Shown here piece by piece: positions 1 through 7,887 of a stretch of 13,022 nucleotides of DNA. Position numbers and translations under genes: made by a program. Under the pieces are notes generated by a model. It made no database searches, had not been told where the DNA came from, and was given only the letters and a program-made list of their open reading frames with translations. Origin of the DNA: JBDSLU01 sp039916225 (GTDB taxonomy: Bacteria > Acidobacteriota > Vicinamibacteria > Vicinamibacterales > Vicinamibacteraceae). The DNA is taken from positions 1 through 13,022 of the forward strand of contig JBDSLU010000221.1 of the NCBI GenBank assembly GCA_039916225.1. Direction: 5' to 3'. Position 1 is the first letter of the stretch. Each line of letters begins with the position of its first letter.

Positions 1-1060
1 GAAGCCAGGCCACTGCGATGACCGCGTTCACGGCCAGCAGAGGGAAGAGCCAGGCGTACCACGGCCACGACAACCGGTAGTCGAGCCAGCCAAGCCACCC
101 CCAGTACATCATCCAGAGGTCTGCCGCCCGCCGTGGGACCGTGGCGGCCCATTCCCCGAACGACGCTTGGACTGGGCCGGTGCCAACGAAGCGCGGCGGA
201 GACCACGCGTAGAAAACGGCGTAGGCGAAGACCAGCGCGGCGGCAGCCGCGGCCGCCACCAACTGGGCCCGTCTGAAGCCGAAGATACGCAGAAGCCACG
301 CCAGCCCGGCCGAGGCGCCAACGGCCTCGACGGCCAGCAGGCCCGTTGGCTTCGCCAGCGCCGCCGCAACGAGCAACGCTCCGGTCGTCGCCACTCCTTT
401 ACCGGTTTCCCCGAGGCGCCACGCCGCTGCGATAGCGGCCGCCGACAGCGGTAGTGCGACAGCGTCCGGGTTCACGCCGGCGGAAGCGAAGCTCACCATC
501 GGGATTCCGACGAGCATGGCGACGGCGCGAGCCGCGGCGGCCGCCCCGAGCTGCTGGTCCAGCAGGAGGTATACGAGCCCCCAGCAGAGCGCGGCCAGGG
601 TGACGCTCGCCAGGCGGAACGCATACGTGCTCTGGTACGGCGTCAGTCGGAGGAGCGCGGTCACCGGCTCCGCCACAGCGAACACCGCCCAATGGTAGAC
701 GGGCGGATACGAGGCCGCCGGCCAGCGCTCGCGCACTTCGGGCCCGGGAGGAATTTCGTCCCAACGGCGGCTCTTCATCCGCCGAACGTCGGCGACGCTC
801 AGGCTGTTGAAGTTCGTGAAGAACAGGTTGGCGAGCTCGGGCCCTGGGTTACGGGCCACCGGGTTGGTGCGCTGCTGATCGATGCGAAAGCTGTCACCGG
901 CAGTCACCCACGGATCGGCAAGGACCGATGACGCGCGCATCGCATGCTGGACCTCGTCGGGGATCTGATAGGGCGGGATCAGCAGCGCCCACGCCGCGAG
1001 CACGGCCCAAGCGGCGCTGCTGACGACGACGTATCGAGTGGTGCGGCGCGCCCTCACCAT
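1..1060 (-). CDS. DUF2142-like polytopic membrane protein (partial, C-terminus beyond window)
   Basis: This frame stays open from an ATG at 1060 to base 1, giving 353 codons without a stop. It is an integral membrane protein, probably a GT-C-fold-like envelope or polysaccharide-related protein; the reaction is unknown. A first membrane segment (about residues 9-30) is followed by IPPYQIPDEVQH (28-39), which matches the PPxQxPDExxH pattern of DUF2142 proteins. Further family-like marks are FASAGVNPDA (191-200), LAKPTG (235-240) and an aromatic segment WMMYWGWLGWLDYRLSWPWY (316-335). Hydrophobic stretches lie near 152-167, 180-195, 203-213, 225-240, 265-285 and 335-353. It follows the PQQ-repeat gene by 56 nt on the same strand. 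The start is uncertain: a strong GGAGGGG (1088-1094) sits 27 nt upstream of this ATG but only 6 nt from an in-frame ATT at 1081. Codon use looks less GC-biased than in its neighbours. Family assignment is from motif recognition only. Confidence 0.8.
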   Translation of the reverse strand, partial: MVRARRTTRYVVVSSAAWAVLAAWALLIPPYQIPDEVQHAMRASSVLADPWVTAGDSFRIDQQRTNPVARNPGPELANLFFTNFNSLSVADVRRMKSRRWDEIPPGPEVRERWPAASYPPVYHWAVFAVAEPVTALLRLTPYQSTYAFRLASVTLAALCWGLVYLLLDQQLGAAAAARAVAMLVGIPMVSFASAGVNPDAVALPLSAAAIAAAWRLGETGKGVATTGALLVAAALAKPTGLLAVEAVGASAGLAWLLRIFGFRRAQLVAAAAAAALVFAYAVFYAWSPPRFVGTGPVQASFGEWAATVPRRAADLWMMYWGWLGWLDYRLSWPWYAWLFPLLAVNAVIAVAWL

Positions 1061-1087
1061 TCGGACTCGCTGAGACGAAATGGGTTT

Positions 1088-1094
1088 CCCCTCC
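1088..1094 (-). promoter_or_regulatory. Strong Shine-Dalgarno sequence, oddly distant from the annotated ATG
   Basis: On the minus strand this reads GGAGGGG. It is the best ribosome-binding sequence in the gap between the PQQ-repeat gene and the DUF2142-like gene. The nearest in-frame ATG is 27 nt downstream (1060), too far for normal pairing. An in-frame ATT (1081-1079) lies at the usual 6-nt distance and would add seven residues. Confidence 0.45.
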
Positions 1095-1116
1095 GGATTC
1101 CAAAACGTCGGGCAAA

Positions 1117-2352
1117 TCAGCCGATCTTGACCAGCCGCAGGTGTTCGACGTCCTTGACCAGCATCCGCGGCCCGAGCAGCACCGGCGACGCCCAGGTCGC
1201 GCTCGGCGCCACCTCCAGCTTGCCGACGCTGGCGAACGCCGCCGGATCGGCCTTGAGGACGATCAGCGCGCCCTCGGTGGTCAGGCACCACAGCCGGCCG
1301 CCGGCGGCGGTGATCGAGGCGCTCTCAGTCTGGCGCGGCGCGCTGGTCCAGCGGGTCGTGCCGGTCTTGGTGTCGAGCGCGAAGAACTGGCCCTTGTTGC
1401 GGCTGGTCAGGCCGTAAACGGTGTCGCCCACCACCACCGGCGAGTTCATGTACATCGGGAACGCCTTGGCGTCCCACACCTTGACCGCCGTCCACTTGCC
1501 ATCGGCGCCGCGGGTCGGCCGCACCGCGAACGTCGACTGATCGAGACCCGAGAGGATGACGAGATCGCCAGCGACGGCCGGCGTCACGGCGTTCTGCTCG
1601 TACGGGGTGACCAGCGGCAGCGACCACAGGAGTGCGCCGGTCGCAGCGTCGACGCCGACGATCTTCGTCTGGGTCTCGGTGACGATGTGCCGGACGCCAC
1701 CGGCCACGATCGCCACCGGCGAGGCGTAGCCGGGGCCGTCGCCGGCCCAACTCCACTTGGTCGCGCCGGTCGCCGGATCGAAGGCGCGCAGCGCGCCACC
1801 CTTGATGCCCCCGACGTGGGCGATCAGCAGCCCGCTGTCGACCAGTGGCGACATCGCGGTGCCAAAGTCCGGCGGCGCACCGAACTCCTTGTCGAAGGCG
1901 TGGCGCCAGATCGCCTTGCCGGTCGCGGCGTCGAAGGCGCTCAGCACGCCGGTGATCCCGAGCGTGAACAGGCGTCCGCCAGCGAGGACCGGCGTCGACT
2001 TCGGCCCTTTGCCGTGACTGGTCGCGGCCGAGTTCATCGTGTACGGCTGATCGTAGGCCGCGGTCCACAGCGCCTTCCCGGTCGCCAGATCGAGCGCCTG
2101 CGCCACTTCCTGCTCGCCCTTGCGGGTGAAGACGTAGACGCGCTCGCCGTCGACGAGCGGCGAGGCGTGGCCGATGCCGACCGGCACCGCCCAGACATCG
2201 GAGGCCTTGGCCGCCAGCGTCGCCGGCATCGCCGCCGTGCTGACTGCGGTCCGTGCGGTCCCGCGCCAGCCGGTCCACTGCTCGGCCGACGGCGTGGCGA
2301 TGGCGGCCAGCACGACCGCGGCGAGGGACATCCCGAAACGTTGGTTCATCAC
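1117..2352 (-). CDS. Exported PQQ-repeat (BamB-like) beta-propeller protein
   Basis: A 411-residue predicted periplasmic beta-propeller. Residues 1-23 form a signal peptide (R5, hydrophobic 8-20, likely cleavage near PSA-EQ). WTGWRG (26-31) resembles the W-x-x-W-R-G found just after the signal in many secreted PQQ-repeat proteins. At least five propeller-blade motifs of the type D-x-x-T-G-x-x-x-W are visible: DLATGKALW (88-96), DAATGKAIW (141-149), DPATGATKW (192-200), DAATGALLW (235-243) and DTKTGTTRW (327-335). There is no lipobox, unlike BamB, and it is too short, with a single Cys (356), for a classic quinoprotein alcohol dehydrogenase. It is probably a scaffold or binding protein rather than an enzyme. 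The start is GTG at 2352, or ATG at 2349; GGGGAG lies 6 or 9 nt upstream. The gene follows the permease stop by 28 nt. Confidence 0.9.
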   Translation of the reverse strand: MMNQRFGMSLAAVVLAAIATPSAEQWTGWRGTARTAVSTAAMPATLAAKASDVWAVPVGIGHASPLVDGERVYVFTRKGEQEVAQALDLATGKALWTAAYDQPYTMNSAATSHGKGPKSTPVLAGGRLFTLGITGVLSAFDAATGKAIWRHAFDKEFGAPPDFGTAMSPLVDSGLLIAHVGGIKGGALRAFDPATGATKWSWAGDGPGYASPVAIVAGGVRHIVTETQTKIVGVDAATGALLWSLPLVTPYEQNAVTPAVAGDLVILSGLDQSTFAVRPTRGADGKWTAVKVWDAKAFPMYMNSPVVVGDTVYGLTSRNKGQFFALDTKTGTTRWTSAPRQTESASITAAGGRLWCLTTEGALIVLKADPAAFASVGKLEVAPSATWASPVLLGPRMLVKDVEHLRLVKIG

Positions 2353-2380
2353 GACACTCTCCCCTGAATCAGCCAGCGGC

Positions 2381-5300
2381 TCACTCGCTCTTCAGCGAGG
2401 CGACGAGCGGGAGCCGCGAGGCCACTGCGGTGGCCGCAAGCGTGGCGAGAACGCCCGAGGCCGCGACGGCAACGACCACGCCGCCAATCAGCGCGAGCGG
2501 CAGCCCGCCGCCTTGCCTGGCGAGGGCCGGCTGGACGGCGACGAGCGCCGCGGCCGTGCCGAGCACCACGCCGACGATCACGATCAGCCCGACTTCCCCG
2601 GCGACGAGCAAACGCAGGTCGCCCGGCCCGTAGCCCACCGCCGCCAGCAGCGCCATCTCGCGACGGCGCTCGAGCACGTTGCGAACGACGACGGCGCCGA
2701 GCCCGAGCGTACCCAAGACCAGGCCGAGCGCGCCGAGCGCCTGGAAGGTCGACAGGTATGTGTTCTCGACCGCCTGGTAGCTGCGCAGCCGCTCGGCCGG
2801 ATCGATGACGACGAGGCCGGCGTCGGTGAGGCGATCCTCGAGCACCTTGGCCAGCGCCGCGCTGCGCGACGGGTCGCCGTCGACCATCCACAGCCGGTGG
2901 CCTTCCTGCTGCGGATAGAGACGGACGAAGGCGGCGTCGCCGATGAGGATCTCCGACTGGAACACGCTGTGCGACAGCGTCGCGACGACACGCAGCCGCA
3001 CCGGCTCGCCACCCGTGCCCGGCACGACGAGATCGTCGCCGAGCGCCGCGTGGAAGACGTACTGCAGCGACGTCGCGTCGAGAATGGCCGGCACCGCGCC
3101 GTCGTCGAAGCGGCGATCGAGCAGACGCCACGGGTTGCTGCGCTCGGCGTCGCTGACAGCGGCAATCGTCGCCGCGAACGTGAAGCGGCCGCCGCGGGCC
3201 ACGAACGCCGGCGATGGTGCCGCGATGCGCGGGTTGTCGGGACGATAGAGGTTCAGGCAGCTGCCGTCGTCGCCGGGCCGCACGCGGAAGAGATCGAAGG
3301 TCGCGCCGGCCAGCGTCGGCTGCAGGTCGGGCGAGTCGAGGCCGTATTGCGAGCGACCCGCGGTGGTCGCCGGGTCGAACATCAGCGGCACCACCGATTC
3401 GGCCATCAGGGTGTAGCCGCCGGTGCCAGACGCGGCGTCGTCCGGCGAACCGGTCTCCTCGCGACGGAAGGCGCCGACGGCGACGACGACGAACGCCGCG
3501 AAGGCGATCAGTGAGCAGGCCAGGACGCTGCGCCCGGGGCGAGCCCGCGCGCCGGCTGCGCCGAGCCCGAGCAGGCGACGCCAGGCCGCTCCTGGCACCG
3601 GCGTCCGCGGCGGACGGCGCAGCCACGCGCTCAGCGCGAACAGTCCGGCGGCCATCGCGCAGGCGCCGGCGCCGAAGAACGCGCCCGCCTCGGCGATCGC
3701 GCCCAAGGCCCCGGCCAGCAGCAGTCCCGCGGCGACCATCGTGAACAGCGCGGCGCGGCCCCAGGCTGCGGCGACGCGGGCGCGGGCGGGACGCGCCTGG
3801 CGGCCGGAACGCGTGGGGCGGCCGGACCGCGGCGGGGCGTCGCCGGCTTCGAGCGCGCCCTTCAGCAGCGCCGGCACCGGCGCCCGGCCAGCCTGGCGCA
3901 GCATCAGCAGGATCACGACGAGCGCCGTGACGAAGCCGGCGACGGCGCCGGCCGCGAGCGTCAGCGCATCTGGCTGCAGGCGCAGCGCGGTGGTGCCGAC
4001 GGCACCGACCCACCACGTCCGCAGGCCGAGCATGATCAGGGCCGCATAGCCGATCGCACCGGCGACGCCGGCGAGCGATCCGACTGCGGCCAGCACCGCG
4101 CCTTCGCGCAGGAAGAGGCCGCGCACGCCCGACGGCGGCAGGCCGATCGCCTCGAGCAGGCCGATCTCCCGCAGCCGCTGTTCGATGCCGACGCGGAAGA
4201 AGAGCCCGGTCAGCAGCAGCGCAGCGACGACCAGGAAGAAGCTGAAATAGAAGAAGTACTGGCCGAAGTCGGTGGTGCCCTCGGACGCGTCGATGGCCTT
4301 CTGCCGGACCGGTTGCACGACGATGCCGGCGTCCTCGAGCGAGAGAGCCTCGGTGAGCCGGGCCGCCAGTGACGCCTGGGCCTCGGGGCCGTTCGACGTC
4401 GCGCCACCCGGCACCGGCAGCATGCGCAGCGACGTCATCCGGCCGAAGCGCGAGGCCCACAGGCGATCCGCGGTCGCGTACGACACCAAGGCCTTCGGCG
4501 CCGCCTTGTGGTCGCGCCAGTAATCCTCGTCGCGTTTGGTGATGCGCTTCAGATCGACCGGAAACGACGGATCCCAGTCGGCGACGGTGGTGCGATCGGA
4601 GATGCCGGGGAAGTCTGGCGTCAGCGTCGGATCGGCGCCGAGGCCGGTCATCGGCAGGATGCCGCCGACGGTGAGCGTGGCGTCCCTCGAGGCCATCCCA
4701 CCGGCGTCGTCCCACACGTCGTAGCCAAGCGTCACAATATCGCCGACCTTGGCCCCGAGCCCTTCCGCTGCCCATGCGTTCAGCCAAATCTGATCGTCGC
4801 GGATCGGACCGGTGGCACCCGCGCCTGTGGGATCGAGCGTGTCGAGCTCGACGCCGGCCACCACCGCATACGGGATGTCGCGCTCGCCGATACGGAGCGT
4901 GTGGGCCAGATAGGCGAACACCGGCGTCGATGACTGGAGTGCACCGAGCGCGCGGCGCGCCGCCGCTGCCGCTTTCGCACTGATGATGCCGCTGGCGCTC
5001 TCGAGCGAAATGCTGCCGCCGCTCGCGGCGCGCAGCGAGAGCCCGGCATTGGCGAGCCCGAGACGAGCCTTCACCAAGCCCGCCACGTCCATCTTGGGAT
5101 CGCGGGCGCGGCCGGTCACGATTGCGTTGACGTGTTCGGGCCGCTCGACCTCGCGCTGCAGGCGCGCCAGCGGCAGATAGATGGCTCGCACCTCACCCTG
5201 GTTCGGCCGCAGCGCGAAGACGCCGAGCCCCGTCGGCGGCAGCACCTCGCGCACCGTTGCCCGCATCGTCTTGCCGAGCGCGTCGCGGCGGCCGTGCAAG

Positions 5301-5803
5301 GTGGCCGACGGCACCACCGAGGGACTCGGCAGCCGCGCCAGGATGCTGTCCCCCACCTTGAGGCCCAGGTCGCTGGCCAGGGCCGGGCTGACCAGCGCCT
5401 GGCGTCCGCCGAACGTGCCGTCGTCACCGGCCGGGGCCGGCACGCCGTGGAACGCGAAGAACGCATCGTCGACGCCGTAGATGGCGACGTTGGCAGCGCG
5501 CCGCGTGTTGGTGCCGTCCGCGGCAAGGCCGTCGAGCGCGATGAAGCCGGCAACTGCGCCGACGTCGCCGCCTTTCGCCAGATCGGCGGCCAGCGCCGTG
5601 CGGACAAAGCCCGTCGAGGCGATCAACGTGTCGGTGTGGCCCAACCGTGAGACGGCGAGGTCGCGCAGGCTCGCCTTCACCGACGAACCGACGACAAGCG
5701 CGCCGGCGAGCACCGACACGGCGATGGCCACGCCAGCGACGACGGCGAGGTTGGTGCGCCAGTAGTAACGCAGGCCGCGCAGGGCGAGCGCCGTCGGAGT
5801 CAC
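2381..5803 (-). CDS. Large FtsX-type ABC transporter permease (YbbP-like, two FtsX domains)
   Basis: The 1140-residue membrane subunit of an ABC transporter of the MacB/LolC/YbbP class, which couple cytosolic ATP hydrolysis to movements of periplasmic domains rather than forming a channel. I see about ten membrane segments in a 4+2+4-like layout: TM1 near 18-41, a long periplasmic domain (about 45-510), TM2-4 in the first FtsX domain (about 513-641, with the typical cytosolic motif REIGLLEAIGL), two helices near 682-728, one near 757-779, a second periplasmic domain (about 780-1015), then the second FtsX domain (about 1018-1130, with RREMALLAAVGYGPGDLRLL). An Arg-rich cytoplasmic linker occurs near 655-675. 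The GTG start at 5803 overlaps the ATPase stop (GTGA), which supports coupled translation and one complex. An upstream extension of this frame is rejected because it overlaps the ATPase gene and has shadow-like composition. E. coli YbbP has about 800 residues, so the periplasmic parts are enlarged. The substrate is unknown. Confidence 0.93.
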   Translation of the reverse strand: MTPTALALRGLRYYWRTNLAVVAGVAIAVSVLAGALVVGSSVKASLRDLAVSRLGHTDTLIASTGFVRTALAADLAKGGDVGAVAGFIALDGLAADGTNTRRAANVAIYGVDDAFFAFHGVPAPAGDDGTFGGRQALVSPALASDLGLKVGDSILARLPSPSVVPSATLHGRRDALGKTMRATVREVLPPTGLGVFALRPNQGEVRAIYLPLARLQREVERPEHVNAIVTGRARDPKMDVAGLVKARLGLANAGLSLRAASGGSISLESASGIISAKAAAAARRALGALQSSTPVFAYLAHTLRIGERDIPYAVVAGVELDTLDPTGAGATGPIRDDQIWLNAWAAEGLGAKVGDIVTLGYDVWDDAGGMASRDATLTVGGILPMTGLGADPTLTPDFPGISDRTTVADWDPSFPVDLKRITKRDEDYWRDHKAAPKALVSYATADRLWASRFGRMTSLRMLPVPGGATSNGPEAQASLAARLTEALSLEDAGIVVQPVRQKAIDASEGTTDFGQYFFYFSFFLVVAALLLTGLFFRVGIEQRLREIGLLEAIGLPPSGVRGLFLREGAVLAAVGSLAGVAGAIGYAALIMLGLRTWWVGAVGTTALRLQPDALTLAAGAVAGFVTALVVILLMLRQAGRAPVPALLKGALEAGDAPPRSGRPTRSGRQARPARARVAAAWGRAALFTMVAAGLLLAGALGAIAEAGAFFGAGACAMAAGLFALSAWLRRPPRTPVPGAAWRRLLGLGAAGARARPGRSVLACSLIAFAAFVVVAVGAFRREETGSPDDAASGTGGYTLMAESVVPLMFDPATTAGRSQYGLDSPDLQPTLAGATFDLFRVRPGDDGSCLNLYRPDNPRIAAPSPAFVARGGRFTFAATIAAVSDAERSNPWRLLDRRFDDGAVPAILDATSLQYVFHAALGDDLVVPGTGGEPVRLRVVATLSHSVFQSEILIGDAAFVRLYPQQEGHRLWMVDGDPSRSAALAKVLEDRLTDAGLVVIDPAERLRSYQAVENTYLSTFQALGALGLVLGTLGLGAVVVRNVLERRREMALLAAVGYGPGDLRLLVAGEVGLIVIVGVVLGTAAALVAVQPALARQGGGLPLALIGGVVVAVAASGVLATLAATAVASRLPLVASLKSE

Positions 5804-6483
5804 TGCGCCAGCTTCCCGTCGACCAGACGAAACTGCCGGCCGCATCTGGCGGCCAGGTCGGGGTTGTGGGTGACGACCACGGTGATCGTCTGGAGCTGCG
5901 CGTGCAGTTCGAGGAGGAGCGCGGTCACGCTGTCGGCCGTCTCGCGATCGAGGTTGCCGGTCGGCTCGTCGCACAACAGCAGCGCCGGCTGACGGACGAG
6001 GGCGCGGGCGATCGCGACGCGCTGCTTCTCGCCGCCCGACAGCTCGGCCGGCCGATGATCGAGGCGCTTCGACAACCCGACACGATCGAGCAGCGTGCGC
6101 GCGCGATCCAGATCGTCGGCCGTGGTGCCGGTCACGATCGTGGGCGTCAGCACGTTCTCGAGGACCGAGCACTGCGGCAGCAGGCAGTGATCCTGGAACA
6201 CGAAGCCGACGCGGCGGTTGCGGAAGGCGGCCAGCGCCTTGGCGTCGAGCGTGTGCGGGTCGATGTCGCCGAGGGTGACGGTGCCGGCGGTCGGCCGATC
6301 GAGGCCACCACAGATATAGAGCAGCGTGCTCTTGCCGCTGCCCGAGGCCCCCACGATCGATGCCGAGTCGCCCGGCTTCAGCGACAGCGTCACGTCGCGC
6401 AGGACGTCGAGCCGCTCCGGCGCCTGGCCGCTGGCCGTCGGCGGCCCGTCGAACGATTTCGAAAGATGCTCAACGCGCAGCAC
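5800..6483 (-). CDS. ABC transporter ATP-binding protein (LolD/MacB/YbbA family)
   Basis: A 227-residue cytosolic ATPase partner of the adjacent FtsX-type permease. All nucleotide-binding motifs are present: Walker A GASGSGKST (44-52), Q-loop FVFQDH (about 94-99), signature LSGGEKQR (about 148-155), Walker B ALLLCDEPTGNLD, and the switch His in VVVTHNPD. The spacing and the signature followed by VAIARAL are typical of the MacB/LolD/YbbA branch, and the size matches YbbA. The start is GTG at 6483, which lies inside the end of the glycosyltransferase gene (14-nt overlap); no ATG exists nearby in frame, and the reading begins at the expected LRVEHLSKSF strand. The stop overlaps the permease GTG. 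This tight nesting suggests co-translation of glycosyltransferase, ATPase and permease. Assignment as an ABC ATPase is secure; the transported substrate is not. Confidence 0.96.
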   Translation of the reverse strand: MLRVEHLSKSFDGPPTASGQAPERLDVLRDVTLSLKPGDSASIVGASGSGKSTLLYICGGLDRPTAGTVTLGDIDPHTLDAKALAAFRNRRVGFVFQDHCLLPQCSVLENVLTPTIVTGTTADDLDRARTLLDRVGLSKRLDHRPAELSGGEKQRVAIARALVRQPALLLCDEPTGNLDRETADSVTALLLELHAQLQTITVVVTHNPDLAARCGRQFRLVDGKLAQ

Positions 6484-7828
6484 GCACCCGCTCCGTTTCC
6501 GTGACCTCGCGCAGCACGGCTTCGAGCCGCTCCGCCGAGTGTTTGACGCTGTACTTCGCCCGCACCTCGCCGGCGCCGTGCCGGCCGAGCGCCAGCCGCC
6601 GCCGTCGATCCTGGAACAGCTGCCAGATGCCCTCGGCCAGCGAGGCCGCGTCGTGCGGCTTCACCAGCAGGCCGCCGCCGGTCTGGCGCACCATCTCGAT
6701 GAACGCGCCGTGCGCGGGCTGGACGACCGGCACGCCGGCCGCCATCGCCTCCAGAATGGTGAAGCCCTTCGGCTCCTGGTAGGGAGCAGGCATCGAGAAC
6801 ACGTCGGCGCGGGCAAGGAAGCGCACCTTTTCGAGTCGATCGACTTCGCCGCGATAGGCGAACTCGCCGAGCAGGCCAGCCTTGCGCAGCCGCGCCTGCA
6901 CCTTGGCGAGGTATGGCTTCTGGTCGGCGCCCATCCAGCCAGCCGCCTCAAGCTTCGACGCCGGCAGGCCGTATTCCTTGCGCAGCCGCACGTAGGCCTC
7001 GGCGAGCTGATCGAGGCCCTTCTCGGGCGCGATGCGGCCGAGAAAGGCGACCGTGAACGCGCCGCGCTTCGGCTCGGGCCACTGCGGGCTCAGCTCGCGC
7101 GCCTCGCGCTGCGGCACGAACGGCGTCAGGTAGTCGAAGTCCTTGAAGTTCAGCCCGAGCGGCACCGTCCGCTGCTTCTCCAGCGGCACACCGAGATAGT
7201 CGGCGGTGAAGGTGCGATAGTAGTCGCTGGTCGGCGTGAAGAGATCGACCTCGCCGATCTGATCGCGAATCAATTGCTTCGCCTCGCTCTTCCACGGCTC
7301 GACGAGCTGCTCGAGGAACAGATCCTCGCCCTGCAGCGTGCAGACGATCCTGGCGCCCAGTGCCTCGCGAATGGGCCGGGCCAGGCCGATGAGCAGCGCG
7401 AAGGGCAGGATCACGACGTCCGGCTTCGGCTGCGTCTTCAGCCAGTCGATCAGCTTGTCGAGCTCCTTGCGCTGCAGGCCGTCCTCGCCCTTCAGCATCG
7501 AGACCGTCATGCCGCCGAGGAAGGCGCCGTTCACCTGGATGGCGCGCTTCGACACCAGTCGGATGACGCGCGACGAATCCCACAGCTTGTCGAGCCAGCG
7601 CGGAGAATGCCGGAAGAACGAGAAGTGCTGCTGGAGATAGACGCTGACGCCGCCGAAGAACACGCGCCCCCCGCTGACGTTCGGCTCGTCGGTCAGCGTC
7701 GGCGTGTAGACCGGCAGCAGCGTGACGTCGTGGCCGCGGGCGATCAGTTCGGTGGCCAGCGCGTTGTCGCGCAGGCAGCTCCCGCAATACATCGACGCCG
7801 CACCGGCCGTCAGCGAGAGGATGCGCAT
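6470..7828 (-). CDS. Family 4 (GT-B) glycosyltransferase
   Basis: A 452-residue retaining glycosyltransferase of the GT4/group 1 type, expected to transfer a sugar from a nucleotide sugar to an unknown acceptor at the inner face of the membrane. The N-terminal Rossmann domain begins MRILSLTAGA and contains an unusual CGSC motif (C15, C18) followed by LRDNALATEL. The C-terminal domain has FLGRIAPEKGLD (262-273) and the donor-binding EPKGFTILEAMAAG (352-365), where E352 and E360 give the E-x7-E pattern, then a typical GGLLVKPHDAASLAEGI region. There are no membrane segments. The start is the ATG at 7828 because this begins the canonical first beta-strand; the 85-codon upstream extension of the frame overlaps the dehydrogenase gene and looks like a shadow. 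No clear Shine-Dalgarno precedes it. The gene lies 59 nt after the aldehyde dehydrogenase and overlaps the ABC ATPase by 14 nt. Confidence 0.93.
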   Translation of the reverse strand: MRILSLTAGAASMYCGSCLRDNALATELIARGHDVTLLPVYTPTLTDEPNVSGGRVFFGGVSVYLQQHFSFFRHSPRWLDKLWDSSRVIRLVSKRAIQVNGAFLGGMTVSMLKGEDGLQRKELDKLIDWLKTQPKPDVVILPFALLIGLARPIREALGARIVCTLQGEDLFLEQLVEPWKSEAKQLIRDQIGEVDLFTPTSDYYRTFTADYLGVPLEKQRTVPLGLNFKDFDYLTPFVPQREARELSPQWPEPKRGAFTVAFLGRIAPEKGLDQLAEAYVRLRKEYGLPASKLEAAGWMGADQKPYLAKVQARLRKAGLLGEFAYRGEVDRLEKVRFLARADVFSMPAPYQEPKGFTILEAMAAGVPVVQPAHGAFIEMVRQTGGGLLVKPHDAASLAEGIWQLFQDRRRRLALGRHGAGEVRAKYSVKHSAERLEAVLREVTETERVRAAR

Positions 7829-7843
7829 GCGGGATTCGGAATC

Positions 7844-7869
7844 GGCGCGCCGCCGGTGGCGGGCGCGCC
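7844..7869. repeat. GC-rich hairpin between dehydrogenase and glycosyltransferase genes
   Basis: Two copies of the palindrome GGCGCGCC (7844-7851 and 7862-7869) flank a short spacer. With neighbouring bases they can pair as GGCGCGCCGCC against GGCG-G-GCGCGCC, with one bulged G. On the minus-strand transcript there is no following U-run, so it is not a classical terminator. It could affect the stability or translation of the downstream half of the operon, or be incidental in such GC-rich DNA. Confidence 0.35.
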
Positions 7870-7887
7870 CCAAGGCATCAACGCTTC

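Noticed and set aside
1117..2352. PQQ-dependent alcohol/glucose dehydrogenase
   Set aside because: Too short, with a single Cys, no vicinal disulfide and no heme motif; a non-enzymatic propeller is more likely.
1141..2367. Plus-strand open frame of 408 codons opposite the PQQ-repeat gene
   Set aside because: Antisense shadow with Arg/Gly/Asp/His-rich composition; the minus-strand frame has a signal peptide and repeated blade motifs.
2349..4787. Minus-strand open frame of 812 codons
   Set aside because: It is an out-of-frame shadow of the FtsX permease, extremely rich in Arg/Ala/Gly/Pro and without membrane segments or known motifs.
5804..6172. N-terminal extension of the permease frame by 123 codons
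   Set aside because: It overlaps the ABC ATPase, is Arg-rich and contains no domain; the GTG at 5803 overlapping the ATPase stop precedes the first membrane helix at normal distance.
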